NCBI RefSeq assembly: GCF_000974425.1
Contig: NZ_CP010429.1
Location: 3,906,001 to 3,970,000 of the forward strand
Direction of reading: 5' to 3'
Source: Spirosoma radiotolerans
Lineage (GTDB): Bacteria; Bacteroidota; Bacteroidia; Cytophagales; Spirosomataceae
DNA length: 64,000 bases
The number at the start of each line of letters is the position of its first letter. Positions within the stretch are counted from its first letter, which is position 1. This document shows positions 8,615 to 17,754 of the stretch, in pieces. Both the position numbers and the translations under genes were made by a program. The notes under the pieces are model-generated. The model ran no database searches. It was not told where the DNA came from and saw nothing but the letters and a program-made list of their open reading frames with translations.

Positions 8615-9352
8615 ATGGGCCAGTCGCTAGCTCTTCTTCAGCAACCGCTAATGATCCACTACACACATCCCAATCGAATCCTGATTGCCCTGGACTGCAT
8701 CATTTTCGGGTACGATGGCGAACAACTGAAATTATTGCTCATTAAGCGCAACATGGAACCCGAGCAGGGCCGCTGGTCACTGATGGGTGGTTTTTTACAC
8801 GAAAAAGAAGACCTTGAAGCCGCTGCCCAACGCATTTTATACGACCTCACAGGCCTGACCAATACTTATCTCGAACAGTTGCAAACGTTTGGTGCCGTGG
8901 CCCGCGATCCGGTTGAACGAACTATTTCGGTTGTTTACTACTCCCTGGTCAACATTCAGGATCAAGACATCAACGCAATCCGGGCGCACAATGCCTCCTG
9001 GGTCAATCTTGAGGAGAAACCAAATCTGATTTTCGACCATGACACGATGGTTGAGCAGGCACTTCGCCGACTACGGTACAAAGCTGCTCTACATGCCATC
9101 GGCTTTGAACTCCTGCCCGAAAAGTTTACCATCCCACAGCTTCAAAAATTGTATGAGGCCATCTATACCCGACAACTTGATCGCCGGAATTTCAGCCGAA
9201 AAATACTATCTACGGATCTGTTGATTGGTACGGGCGAGAAGGACACGACCTCGGTCACCAAGAAAGGGCAGCTGTATCGGCTGAACACGACGAAGTATCA
9301 GGAATACCTGACCGATTACGTCAGCTTTTTCCCAGAACTGACACTTTCCTAA
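8615..9352 (+). CDS. araR: NUDIX-type transcriptional regulator of arabinose use (AraR-like)
   Basis: About 245 residues. The N-terminal domain is a NUDIX fold (LIALDCIIFGYDGEQLKLLL, then GRWSLMGGFLHEKEDLEAAA), but the Nudix box REUxEExGU reads RILYDLTGL, so the catalytic glutamates are lost and hydrolysis is unlikely. The C-terminal part (FTIPQLQKLYEAIYTRQLDRR) matches the winged-helix DNA-binding domain of NrtR-type regulators. Proteins of this type act as L-arabinose-responsive repressors (AraR) in Bacteroides. Position directly before araB supports that role. ATG at 8615 is chosen; ATG at 8651 is an alternative, since the conserved part begins only after it. Effector and operator are inferred. 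Confidence 0.82.
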   Translation: MGQSLALLQQPLMIHYTHPNRILIALDCIIFGYDGEQLKLLLIKRNMEPEQGRWSLMGGFLHEKEDLEAAAQRILYDLTGLTNTYLEQLQTFGAVARDPVERTISVVYYSLVNIQDQDINAIRAHNASWVNLEEKPNLIFDHDTMVEQALRRLRYKAALHAIGFELLPEKFTIPQLQKLYEAIYTRQLDRRNFSRKILSTDLLIGTGEKDTTSVTKKGQLYRLNTTKYQEYLTDYVSFFPELTLS

Positions 9353-9504
9353 GGGCTTAGGAAAATAATCACGTTTTCTCATGGAAATAGCCAAAGAATG
9401 TACTAGTATTGTGTCAGTTAAACACCATTCTAAAAGAACTCTTTTCCGATTTAACGACATGAGCTGACCCGACTGTTTATCAGCGTCATGAATCGAATCT
9501 AGCA

Positions 9505-11139
9505 ATGAACGACTCATATGTTATTGGGGTGGATTTTGGCAGCGATTCCGTTAGGGCATTGGTTGTCAACGCCCAAACCGGCGAAACAATTGGTACGCAC
9601 GTACATGAATACTCCCGCTGGAAACAGGGTTTGTATTGTGATCCGGCCCGTTCTCAGTTTCGGCAGCACCCCCTCGATTACCTGGAAGGACTGACCGAAA
9701 CGATTAATGGGGCTTTAGCGGGCGTTACCGACGAGATTCGAAAACAGGTGGTCGGCATATCGATCGACACAACCGGCTCAACACCTGGCCCGGTGGATGA
9801 AACCGGTTTGCCGTTAGCCCTTCGCCCCGATTTTTCCGAGAATCCAAATGGTATGTTCATTCTGTGGAAAGACCATACTGCCAACGCCGAAGCGGAAGAA
9901 CTCAATAATCTGGCGCATCACTGGGATGTCGACTATACCAAATACGTAGGCGGCATTTATTCGTCGGAGTGGTTTTGGGCCAAAATTCTGCGTACGCTGC
10001 GGGTCGATGAAGCCGTTCGGCAACACGCTTTCTCGTGGGTTGAACACTGCGACTGGATATCGGCCGTACTCACAGGGAATACTAACCCGCTTACCATACG
10101 CAGGTCACGCTGCGCAGCTGGCCATAAGGCACTCTGGCATAGCGAGTTCGATGGCTTACCATCCGACGAATTTCTAACCAGACTCGACCCGCTACTCAGT
10201 GGGCTGCGGGAGCATTTATTTACGGATACATACACGTCGGATCTGCCAATAGGCAACCTCTCGGCTGAATGGGCGGAAAAACTGGGGCTTTCAACGGATG
10301 TCGTGGTGGGCGTGGGCGCCTTCGATGCGCACATGGGCGCCATTGGTGCCGAGATTGAACCTTATGCATTTGTGCGGATCATCGGCACGTCAACCTGTGA
10401 CATTCTGATGGCGCCTAATGAAGAAATCGGGCACCGACTGATTCGGGGTATTTGTGGACAGGTCGATGGCTCGGTAGCACCGGGCATGCTGGGCCTGGAA
10501 GCAGGTCAATCGGCCTTCGGCGATTTGTACGCCTGGTTTGCCGGCCTGATTACGGGGCCCGTCCGCGAGTTGTTGGGTACCGAAGCAGCCGATACCCTGA
10601 GTCGTCAGCTTATTCCTCATCTATCGGCGCAGGCGGCTAAATTACCGGTTACGCCGACGGATGTTATTGCGCTGGACTGGATCAATGGTCGTCGGACACC
10701 CGACGCGAACCACACGCTTAAAGCAGCCATTTCGGGATTGAATCTGGGTACCGATGCGGCAAAGGTCTTCAAGGCTCTCGTGGAAGCGACTGCCTTCGGT
10801 TCGCGCAGCATCGTTGACCGGTTTATCGAGGAAGGTGTCCCAATCAAAAAAGTCATTGCGATTGGCGGAGTTGCCAAAAAATCGGCTTTCGTTATGCAAA
10901 CCCTCGCCGATGTACTGAATAAGCCCATTCAGGTCGCTAGTGCCGACCAGGCCTGTGCGCTGGGCGCAGCCATGTGTGCATCCGTAGCGGCAGGTGTCCA
11001 CCCAACGATGGAAGCGGCCCAACAGGCCATGGGTTCCGGCTTCGACGCCGAATACCATCCCCGGCCTGAACACGTTGCCACCTACGAAACACTTTATCAA
11101 AAATACCTGGCGCTGGGTGCGTTCGTAGAAGGGCGCTGA
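9505..11139 (+). CDS. araB: L-ribulokinase
   Basis: A 544-residue FGGY-family kinase, close to the usual 540-570. It begins VIGVDFGSDSVRALVV (phosphate 1 motif) and has SIDTTGSTPGPVDETG, GVGAFDAHMGAIGAE and the ATP-side IIGTSTCDILMAP. The C-terminal ATPase fold shows IAIGGVAKKSAFVMQTLADV and ACALGAAMCASVAAG. It phosphorylates L-ribulose to L-ribulose-5-phosphate in the cytoplasm. It lies 152 nt after the NUDIX regulator and 222 nt before the isomerase. The ATG at 9505 gives the standard N-terminus. Confidence 0.95.
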   Translation: MNDSYVIGVDFGSDSVRALVVNAQTGETIGTHVHEYSRWKQGLYCDPARSQFRQHPLDYLEGLTETINGALAGVTDEIRKQVVGISIDTTGSTPGPVDETGLPLALRPDFSENPNGMFILWKDHTANAEAEELNNLAHHWDVDYTKYVGGIYSSEWFWAKILRTLRVDEAVRQHAFSWVEHCDWISAVLTGNTNPLTIRRSRCAAGHKALWHSEFDGLPSDEFLTRLDPLLSGLREHLFTDTYTSDLPIGNLSAEWAEKLGLSTDVVVGVGAFDAHMGAIGAEIEPYAFVRIIGTSTCDILMAPNEEIGHRLIRGICGQVDGSVAPGMLGLEAGQSAFGDLYAWFAGLITGPVRELLGTEAADTLSRQLIPHLSAQAAKLPVTPTDVIALDWINGRRTPDANHTLKAAISGLNLGTDAAKVFKALVEATAFGSRSIVDRFIEEGVPIKKVIAIGGVAKKSAFVMQTLADVLNKPIQVASADQACALGAAMCASVAAGVHPTMEAAQQAMGSGFDAEYHPRPEHVATYETLYQKYLALGAFVEGR

Positions 11140-11252
11140 TTATTGATAGTACGTTGAGTGATGTTCGTTTCTCAAAATTGACAAGCGAGGTTTTAAAAAT
11201 CGTACACGTCCTTTCTATTTATTTGACCAGAGTAACCGCAGAAATAGTGGCC

Positions 11253-11296
11253 TTTTTTCATTCTGGCCGGGTTTAACCTGGCGAGAATGAAAAAAA
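11253..11296. terminator. Bidirectional terminator-like hairpin between araB and araA
   Basis: The segment reads as T6-CATTCT on one side and AGAATG-A6 on the other, around an inner GC stem with loop GGGTTTAACC. The stem contains few mismatches. A T-run lies at the 3' side only in the minus direction, but A/T tails flank both arms. A very similar hairpin core occurs at 31134-31173. It may partly uncouple araB from araA transcription or belong to a repeat family. Confidence 0.6.
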
Positions 11297-11361
11297 CGGC
11301 ACTTATTTATCGCCAATCAATTAGACCGGTCGACACCACATAAAACACAACATTATTTATA

Positions 11362-12852
11362 ATGCTTAATCTGAAAGAGTTCGAAATTTGGTTCGTTACG
11401 GGGAGCCAGCATTTATACGGCGAAGAGACGTTGCGGCAGGTAGCGGACCATTCGCAAATCATTGCGCAATCGTTCGACAAGTCGCCGACTATTCCGGTAC
11501 GTGTTGTTTATAAGCCAGTAGTTAAAACGCCGGATGAGATTTATGCTATCTGCCAGGAGGCTAATGTAGCGCCTAATTGTGTGGGAATCATCACCTGGAT
11601 GCATACCTTCTCGCCCGCTAAAATGTGGATTCGGGGACTATCCGTATTAAAAAAGCCACTCCTCCACCTACATACCCAATTTAACCGCGACATTCCCTGG
11701 AGTTCGATTGACATGGACTTCATGAACCTCAACCAGTCGGCCCACGGCGACCGGGAGTTTGGGTTTATTATGTCCAGAATGCGCCTGAACCGTAAAATTG
11801 TTGTTGGCTATTGGGAGCAGGAAGATGTACTGGCCAAAATAGCCGATTGGTGTCGCGTGTCGGTAGCGGCCTACGAGCTTAAAACCATGAAAGTGGTCCG
11901 CTTTGGCGATAACATGCGGCAGGTGGCCGTTACGGAAGGCGACAAAGTTGCGGCTGAAATAACCTTCGGCCTATCCGTCAACACGCACGGCATTGGCGAT
12001 CTGGTGGCGGTGATCAATCAAATAACGGACAGCGAGATTGACCAGTTGGTAACTGAATATGCCGATACGTACACGCTGATGAACAGCCTGCTGAAAGGCG
12101 GGGCACAGCATGGTTCACTTCGGGATGCGGCAAAAATTGAACTGGGCTTACGAGCCTTTATGAAAGACGGCAATTTCTCCGCATTCACGGACACGTTCGA
12201 AGACCTCCACGGCATGGCTCAACTACCCGGCATTGCGGCTCAGCGGCTGATGGCCGATGGGTATGGCTTTGCGGGTGAAGGCGACTGGAAAACCTCGGCC
12301 ATGGTTCGCACGCTAAAAGTGATGGCGGCCGGTCTCAGCGGTGGTAATTCGTTCATGGAAGACTACACGTATCATTTTGATCCGGCTAATCCGCTGGTGT
12401 TAGGGTCGCACATGCTTGAAATATGTCCGTCCATTGCCGCCGACAAACCCACCTGTGAAATTCACCCGCTGGGTATTGGCGGCAAAGCTGACCCCGTTCG
12501 GCTAGTGTTCAACGCACCAGCAGGTCCAGCCATCAACGTGTCGTTGATCGATATGGGCAACCGTTTTCGGTTGCTTGTCAATGAAGTCGAAGCGATTGAT
12601 GTACCGGAAGCGCTCCCCAAATTACCCGTCGCCCGGGCCATCTGGAAACCCATGCCCGACATGCAGACCGGCTGTGCAGCCTGGATTCTGGCCGGGGGTG
12701 CTCACCACACGGTATATAGCCAAAACCTCACGACGGATCATATCGAAGACTTCGCCGATATCTTTGGTGTCGAGCTGGTCGTCATTGATCGGAATACCAA
12801 CCTCCGCCAGCTAAAAAACGAGTTACGCTGGAGCGAAAGTTACTATCGTTAA
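11362..12852 (+). CDS. araA: L-arabinose isomerase
   Basis: A 496-residue enzyme; the family is about 500. It starts with [20 protein letters not shown], the hallmark N-terminus of AraA. Further conserved stretches are [23 protein letters not shown], the manganese/active-site region [13 protein letters not shown], and [12 protein letters not shown]. It converts L-arabinose to L-ribulose in the cytoplasm. No ribosome-binding site of E. coli type is needed in this phylum and none is obvious. Neighbours araB and araD complete the pathway. Confidence 0.97.
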   Translation: MLNLKEFEIWFVTGSQHLYGEETLRQVADHSQIIAQSFDKSPTIPVRVVYKPVVKTPDEIYAICQEANVAPNCVGIITWMHTFSPAKMWIRGLSVLKKPLLHLHTQFNRDIPWSSIDMDFMNLNQSAHGDREFGFIMSRMRLNRKIVVGYWEQEDVLAKIADWCRVSVAAYELKTMKVVRFGDNMRQVAVTEGDKVAAEITFGLSVNTHGIGDLVAVINQITDSEIDQLVTEYADTYTLMNSLLKGGAQHGSLRDAAKIELGLRAFMKDGNFSAFTDTFEDLHGMAQLPGIAAQRLMADGYGFAGEGDWKTSAMVRTLKVMAAGLSGGNSFMEDYTYHFDPANPLVLGSHMLEICPSIAADKPTCEIHPLGIGGKADPVRLVFNAPAGPAINVSLIDMGNRFRLLVNEVEAIDVPEALPKLPVARAIWKPMPDMQTGCAAWILAGGAHHTVYSQNLTTDHIEDFADIFGVELVVIDRNTNLRQLKNELRWSESYYR

Positions 12853-12871
12853 AGAGCGAAAATCATTCGGT

Positions 12872-12957
12872 CCATGGTCTGTATCCTCACGGACCACTCG
12901 TTGCGGCCAGCCACATTTACCTGCCGGATGGGTGGTTCGTGAGGACTCGGACCATGG
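12872..12957. repeat. Imperfect inverted repeat downstream of araA
   Basis: Arms at 12872-12899 and 12930-12957 pair over about 28 nt with a few mismatches, sharing CCATGGTC, TCCTCACG and ACCAC blocks. A 15-nt core (GTGGTCCGTGAGGAT, minus strand 12883-12897) occurs exactly again at 43746-43760, so this is probably a dispersed repeat family. Confidence 0.7.
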
Positions 12958-12963
12958 AGACAG

Positions 12964-13100
12964 TGATAGTGCGAACGTCCGCATCGGCGACCCGGCTCGT
13001 TCGTGCTGATTACTCTTCGGCCTCTGGCCGATTGTCCATTACTTAGTTCCGGCCAGAGGCCGGAGAATAATTAGCACGAACGAAGGCGTTCGCGCTATCA
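12964..13100. repeat. Large nested palindrome upstream of the arabinofuranosidase
   Basis: An outer stem pairs TGATAGTGCGAACG (from 12964) with CGTTCGCGCTATCA (to 13100). An inner 32-nt stem pairs 12999-13030 with 13050-13081; the mismatches are mostly transitions that would be G-U pairs in RNA. The tip carries CGGCCTCTGGCCG/CGGCCAGAGGCCG. The whole looks like a REP-type element or a very stable RNA leader hairpin only about 20 nt before the GH51 start codon. Confidence 0.75.
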
Positions 13101-13118
13101 TTTACCAGAAGATTTCCT

Positions 13119-14663
13119 ATGAAAAAACCACTCCTTACCCTGGCCCTTGCCTGTTTCACACTCGGCGCATCGGCGCAAAACAAAGTGTCAATTAATGCCG
13201 GTGACGGTAAAACGGTCATCAGCAAACACATCTATGGCCACTTCGCTGAACATCTGGGGCGAAGTATTTATGATGGCTTTTATGTAGGTGAAAGCAACAC
13301 GAAGATCCCGAACAAAAACGGGGTTCGACTTGATGTTGTCAACGCCCTGAAGAAACTCAAAATTCCAAATCTCCGCTGGCCAGGGGGCTGTTTTGCCGAT
13401 ACATACCATTGGAAAGATGGCATCGGGCCGAAAGCGAAACGGCCCAAGATCGTTAATACCTGGTGGGGTGGCGTTACGGAAGATAACAGCTTTGGTACCC
13501 ACGACTTCCTGAATATGTGCGAGTTGCTGGGGACTGAACCCTATCTGGCAGGAAACGTGGGGAGTGGAACCGTACAGGAATTATCGGAATGGGTCCAGTA
13601 TGTCAACTTCGAGAAGAACAGCCCCATGTCGAATCTGCGTCAGCAAAACGGCCGACAAATACCCTGGAATGTCAAATATTGGGGAGTCGCCAACGAAGCC
13701 TGGGGCTGCGGGGGCAACATGAAACCAGATTTTTATGCTAACCTGTATCGCCAGTACAGCACCTTTATGAATAACAAGGTGGGCAATGGCAAAATCTTCC
13801 GGATTGCATCGGGTGCCAGCGACAGCGATTACAACTGGACAGAAACGCTAATGAAGAATATTCCTTCGTCGCTGATGGAAGGGCTGGCGATGCACCATTA
13901 TTCGGTGCTCTCGTGGGGTGAGGGCAAGAAGGGGTCTGCCACCCAGTTTTCGGACGAAGAATATTTCAAAACGATGCAGCAGGCACTGCTGATGGACGAA
14001 CTGATCGAGAAGCACTCGGCCGTTATGGACAAGTACGATCCGGAGAAAAAGATTGCGCTTATTGTCGATGAATGGGGCGGTTGGTACAACGTTGAGCCGG
14101 GCACTAATCCGGGCTTTTTGTACCAGCAAAACACCATGCGGGATGCCGTACTGGCCGGAGCAACGCTCAATATTTTCCACAAACATGCCGAACGGGTTCG
14201 TATGGCGAATCTGGCGCAGGCCATCAACGTGTTGCAGGCGGTTATCCTGACCAAAGGCGACAAGATATTGCTGACTCCCACCTATCACGTTCTGGAAATG
14301 TACAACGTGCATCAGGATGCAACCTTATTGCCGGTGACGGTCAAGTCCGACGATTTTACGTTTGGGAAAGATAAGCTTCCTGCCGTTTCCGTTTCGGCAT
14401 CCCGCGACAAGGCCGGTAAAGTTCACGTGTCGCTCGTTAACATTGACCCGACAAAACCACAGGAAATCTCGGTAGACCTGAATGACCAGAAAGCGGCCGG
14501 CGTTGTGGGACGCATCCTGACTTCAGCTAATGTGCACGATCACAACACGTTTGATAATTTAACGAAAATAAAGCCGACAGCCTTTACGGGAGCCAAACTT
14601 AATGGCAGCCAACTGACAGTAACACTGCCCCCGGTATCCGTAGTTGTCCTTGAACTTCAATAG
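13119..14663 (+). CDS. Secreted alpha-L-arabinofuranosidase, GH51
   Basis: A 514-residue protein with a signal peptide (MKKPLLTLALACFTLGASAQ). The GH51 TIM barrel shows IYGHFAEHLGRSIYDGFYVG, LRWPGGCFADTYHWKDGIG and KYWGVANEAWGCGG, with acid/base Glu193, and IVDEWGGWY, with nucleophile Glu318. The C-terminal beta-sandwich includes VSASRDKAGKVHVSLVNID. It removes terminal non-reducing alpha-L-arabinofuranosyl residues from arabinan, arabinoxylan or oligosaccharides, here in the periplasm or outside. It directly supplies arabinose to the adjacent araBAD enzymes. It follows araA by 266 nt that contain two large palindromes, so co-transcription is not certain. Confidence 0.95.
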   Translation: MKKPLLTLALACFTLGASAQNKVSINAGDGKTVISKHIYGHFAEHLGRSIYDGFYVGESNTKIPNKNGVRLDVVNALKKLKIPNLRWPGGCFADTYHWKDGIGPKAKRPKIVNTWWGGVTEDNSFGTHDFLNMCELLGTEPYLAGNVGSGTVQELSEWVQYVNFEKNSPMSNLRQQNGRQIPWNVKYWGVANEAWGCGGNMKPDFYANLYRQYSTFMNNKVGNGKIFRIASGASDSDYNWTETLMKNIPSSLMEGLAMHHYSVLSWGEGKKGSATQFSDEEYFKTMQQALLMDELIEKHSAVMDKYDPEKKIALIVDEWGGWYNVEPGTNPGFLYQQNTMRDAVLAGATLNIFHKHAERVRMANLAQAINVLQAVILTKGDKILLTPTYHVLEMYNVHQDATLLPVTVKSDDFTFGKDKLPAVSVSASRDKAGKVHVSLVNIDPTKPQEISVDLNDQKAAGVVGRILTSANVHDHNTFDNLTKIKPTAFTGAKLNGSQLTVTLPPVSVVVLELQ

Positions 14664-14676
14664 GTTAAGAAAAGAA

Positions 14677-14748
14677 CGAATGAGTGAAAAATCGGAGCCA
14701 CGCACCCGCCCCACATCGGTGATTCGATTCCACTCTTTCACTCATTCG
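14677..14748. repeat. 13-bp inverted repeat between GH51 and araD
   Basis: CGAATGAGTGAAA (14677-14689) is repeated as its exact complement at 14736-14748, with a 46-nt spacer. It lies in the 112-nt leader of araD and could form a leader hairpin or be an operator; no function is assigned. Confidence 0.5.
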
Positions 14749-14775
14749 CTCTTTCATTCTTACACTCTTTACTGT

Positions 14776-15474
14776 ATGTACACATCCCTAAAAGAAGAAT
14801 GTTACGAAGCCAACATGCAACTCCCCAAACTGGGGCTGGTGCTGTTTACGTTTGGCAACGTTAGCGCGGTTGACCGGGATCGGGCAGTGTTTGCTATTAA
14901 GCCCAGCGGAGTGCCGTATGAGAAGCTTACAGTCGACGACATTGTGATCTGTGATTACGAGGGCAAAGTGGTCGAAGGGCAGTTACGGCCATCTTCCGAT
15001 ACGAAAACCCATGCGCTGCTCTATAAAACCTGGAACACCATCGGCGGCATTGCGCATACGCACAGCACACATGCCGTTGCCTGGGCACAGGCCGGAATGG
15101 ATATTCCCATTTTTGGAACGACCCACGCCGATCACACGCACCAGGATATTCCGTGCGCCCCGGCCCTCACCGACGAGATGATTCAGGGCGATTATGAACA
15201 CGAAACGGGCCACCAGATTTTTAACTGCTTCGCGGAGAAAGGACTGGTGAATACTGAAATGGAAATGGTTCTCCTGCAAAATCACGGGCCCTTTACCTGG
15301 GGTAAATCCGCCGAAAAAGCGGTGTACAACTCGGCGGTTCTGGAAGAGCTGGCTCGAATGGCCTACCTCACGCTCCAGATCAACCCGAATACACCCCGGA
15401 TCAAGGACACGCTCCGGCTTAAACACTACGAACGGAAACACGGAAAAAACGCCTACTATGGACAGGGTTGCTAA
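14776..15474 (+). CDS. araD: L-ribulose-5-phosphate 4-epimerase
   Basis: A 232-residue class II aldolase-family enzyme; E. coli AraD is 231. ATG at 14776 is preferred because the protein then begins MYTSLKEECYEANMQLPKLG as in the family; the open frame upstream is leader sequence. Metal-binding histidines are in GIAHTHSTHAVAWAQ, and FGTTHADHTHQDIPC and LLQNHGPFTWG are typical. It epimerises L-ribulose-5-P to D-xylulose-5-P, which enters the pentose phosphate pathway. It is followed by an aldose 1-epimerase 163 nt away. Confidence 0.95.
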   Translation: MYTSLKEECYEANMQLPKLGLVLFTFGNVSAVDRDRAVFAIKPSGVPYEKLTVDDIVICDYEGKVVEGQLRPSSDTKTHALLYKTWNTIGGIAHTHSTHAVAWAQAGMDIPIFGTTHADHTHQDIPCAPALTDEMIQGDYEHETGHQIFNCFAEKGLVNTEMEMVLLQNHGPFTWGKSAEKAVYNSAVLEELARMAYLTLQINPNTPRIKDTLRLKHYERKHGKNAYYGQGC

Positions 15475-15637
15475 CCTGTATAGTATGAATACCCGCAACG
15501 ATTCTTTACGTAGAGAAATGTCCTACAGTTAGAACTGTCCAGGGATTCGCTGGTTAAAACAGAGACTAAAAAATCACTGCGTATCTCTTTTACTCCAACG
15601 TATCACGCTGGCACAATCCTTAAACCCTTACTAGTTC

Positions 15638-16801
15638 ATGAAGTTTCTGCCTCAACTCTTATCGCTGGCCCTGTTAACAAGTTGTTTAACTATGACCTCC
15701 TGCTCCTCCAAAAAAGAAAATCAAGCCGACGAGAAAAAGCCGGGTATCGAGAAAGCGATCTACGGTAAACTACCCGATGGTCGGGAGGCTGATCTATATA
15801 CCCTGACCAATGCGTCGGGCATGACGGCCCAGATAACCAATTACGGTGGGATTATTGTCGGTCTGAAAACACCTGACAAAAACGGCAAATTTGAAGACGT
15901 TACGCTGGGGCTCGACTCGTTATCCTCTTACGTAAAAAACAACCCGTTTTTTGGCGCGCTGGTCGGTCGATATGGCAACCGGATTGCCAAAGGAAAATTT
16001 ACGCTCGAAGGAAAGACGTATACCCTGTTCATCAACAACATGGGCAACCATCTGCACGGTGGTAAAGTAGGTTTTGATAAAGTACTCTGGACAGCCACGC
16101 CGGTTGAAGGCGACGAACCTGCGCTCAAATTGGCCTACACCGCTAAAGATGGTGAAGAAGGTTACCCCGGCAATCTGGCGGTTGAAGTCACGTATACCTT
16201 GCAGAAAGATAACGCGCTCAAGATTGACTATAAAGCGACCACCGACAAGCCAACAGTCGTTAACCTGACCAATCACACGTATTTTAACCTGACGGGTGGT
16301 GCCAAACGCGATGTGCTCGAGCATGTTGTCACCCTCAACGCCGACAAGTTTATTGCCGTCGACAAAACCCTGATTCCAACGGGCGAACTGAAACCGGTGG
16401 CTGGTACTCCATTCGACTTCCTGAAGCCAACGGTGGTGGGTACCCGCATCAATGATTCAACCGACACCCAGATTAAATACGGCGGTGGCTATGACCACGG
16501 TTGGGTTCTGAACGGCCCGGCCGACTCTTTGAAACTGGCGGCAACGGTTTACGAACCCACCAGCGGGCGCGTTATGGAAGTTCGCACCACCGAACCGGCT
16601 GTGCAGTTCTATACGGGCAATTTCCTGACCGGGACTGTAGTGGGTCGGGAAGGATTCGCCTACAAGAAACGCTACGCGCTCTGTCTGGAAACCGAACACT
16701 ACCCCGATTCGCCTAATCATCCGGCCTTCCCAACGACCGAATTGAAGCCGGGCCAAACGTACAAGACCACGACTATTTATCAATTCTCGACAAAAAAATA
16801 A
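15638..16801 (+). CDS. galM: Lipoprotein aldose 1-epimerase (mutarotase)
   Basis: A 387-residue protein. The N-terminus has a type II signal peptide (lipobox TMTSC, Cys about 22), so it is likely anchored in a membrane facing the periplasm. The GalM fold shows ITNYGGIIVGLKTPD, GRYGNRIAKGKFTLEG, NNMGNHLHGG, the His-containing VVNLTNHTYFNLTGG, and CLETEHYPDSPNHP with the catalytic Glu. It interconverts alpha and beta anomers of aldoses such as arabinose, galactose or glucose. In this context it probably provides the anomer preferred by transport or AraA. Confidence 0.93.
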   Translation: MKFLPQLLSLALLTSCLTMTSCSSKKENQADEKKPGIEKAIYGKLPDGREADLYTLTNASGMTAQITNYGGIIVGLKTPDKNGKFEDVTLGLDSLSSYVKNNPFFGALVGRYGNRIAKGKFTLEGKTYTLFINNMGNHLHGGKVGFDKVLWTATPVEGDEPALKLAYTAKDGEEGYPGNLAVEVTYTLQKDNALKIDYKATTDKPTVVNLTNHTYFNLTGGAKRDVLEHVVTLNADKFIAVDKTLIPTGELKPVAGTPFDFLKPTVVGTRINDSTDTQIKYGGGYDHGWVLNGPADSLKLAATVYEPTSGRVMEVRTTEPAVQFYTGNFLTGTVVGREGFAYKKRYALCLETEHYPDSPNHPAFPTTELKPGQTYKTTTIYQFSTKK

Positions 16802-16804
16802 AAA

Positions 16805-16854
16805 CAAAACTTTATTCACCACATTGGCGGTCCGATGTGGTGAATAAAGTTTTG
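16805..16854. terminator. Perfect 20-bp hairpin after the mutarotase gene
   Basis: Arms at 16805-16824 and 16835-16854 are exact complements (CAAAACTTTATTCACCACAT on the left) with a 10-nt loop. It starts 3 nt after the galM stop and is A/T-rich at its base, fitting a terminator that closes the arabinose locus. Confidence 0.75.
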
Positions 16855-16869
16855 CTATTTGTAAGTTCA

Positions 16870-16887
16870 GGTCGCGCTAGCGCGACC
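16870..16887. repeat. 18-bp perfect palindrome
   Basis: GGTCGCGCTAGCGCGACC equals its own reverse complement. It lies about 20 nt upstream of the methyltransferase start and could be an operator-like site or part of a repeat; nothing more can be said. Confidence 0.55.
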
Positions 16888-16907
16888 TATTTTTATGTCC
16901 CTCCCTT

Positions 16908-17717
16908 ATGGCTGATCAATCCATCACAGACCGGGCGAAGATGCCGGTTGCCTACAACCCCGTTCTGGAACGCAGAACCGTCGAGAACGCGAACCGCAAT
17001 TTGCTCACCTATTTGCGGCCCGGTCTAAGCGTGCTCGATGTAGGTTGCGGGTCAGGCGCTATTACGCGGAGCATCGCTGAAAAGACCGGCCCCACAGGCT
17101 ATGTGCTGGGTATCGACCCTAGTCCTACCCTGATTGAGCAGGCAACGCAGCAGGCGCATACACTGCCCGGCCTGTCTTTTCAGCAAGCCGACGTGTATTC
17201 GTTCGACACGACAGAGCGCTTTGATCTGGTTACCTGCGCCCGGACGCTCCAATGGCTGGCCCAGCCCAAAGCAGCCCTCCTCACTATGAAGCGGCTTGTC
17301 AAACCAGGTGGCTATCTGGCTATACTTGACTTCAATCACGAAAAGATTACCTGGACACCCGAGCCGCCCCAGGCGATGAGACTCTTTTACGACGCGTTTT
17401 TACGCTGGCGGCAGGATGCGGGTTTCGATAATGCCATTGCGGACAATCTTAAGGAACTGATGTACGATGTCGGTTTCCCAACCGTGCAGGTGAGCGAACA
17501 GTTTGAACGGACGCAAAAGAGCGAATCTGATTTTAGTGTAGTTAGCCGTCTATGGTCGGAAGTAGCCGAGTTACGGGGTCCTCAATTGGTGGAGTCCGGG
17601 TATATTACAGAAAGCCAGCGCCAGCTAGCCATCACTGAGTATGACTACTGGATTGCAACCACCGGCGAATCGATGACGGTCTATTTATTAGCCGTTGAAG
17701 CGCAGCACCCTGTGTAA
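16908..17717 (+). CDS. SAM-dependent class I methyltransferase
   Basis: A 269-residue soluble protein. Motif I VLDVGCGSGAITRSIA (about 43-58) binds S-adenosylmethionine, followed by VLGIDPSPTLIEQA (the acidic ribose-binding Asp) and FDLVTCARTLQWLAQPKAAL with LVKPGGYLAILDF (post-motif region). It resembles UbiE/Methyltransf_25 enzymes acting on small molecules. The acceptor is unknown and the neighbours give no pathway. It converges with the DUF4249 gene on the opposite strand. Confidence 0.85.
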   Translation: MADQSITDRAKMPVAYNPVLERRTVENANRNLLTYLRPGLSVLDVGCGSGAITRSIAEKTGPTGYVLGIDPSPTLIEQATQQAHTLPGLSFQQADVYSFDTTERFDLVTCARTLQWLAQPKAALLTMKRLVKPGGYLAILDFNHEKITWTPEPPQAMRLFYDAFLRWRQDAGFDNAIADNLKELMYDVGFPTVQVSEQFERTQKSESDFSVVSRLWSEVAELRGPQLVESGYITESQRQLAITEYDYWIATTGESMTVYLLAVEAQHPV

Positions 17718-17754
17718 GGTAGGGTTACCGCCTTGCCTGTGTGTTATGAGGCAA

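Noticed and set aside
14644..14775. N-terminal extension of AraD from an upstream TTG
   Set aside because: The extension overlaps the GH51 stop, contains an inverted repeat and is not part of the AraD family.
208..16801. A complete polysaccharide utilisation locus
   Set aside because: No SusC/SusD pair is present among the esterase, uronate and arabinose genes; the receptors at 36-42 kb and 52 kb have no SusD neighbour.
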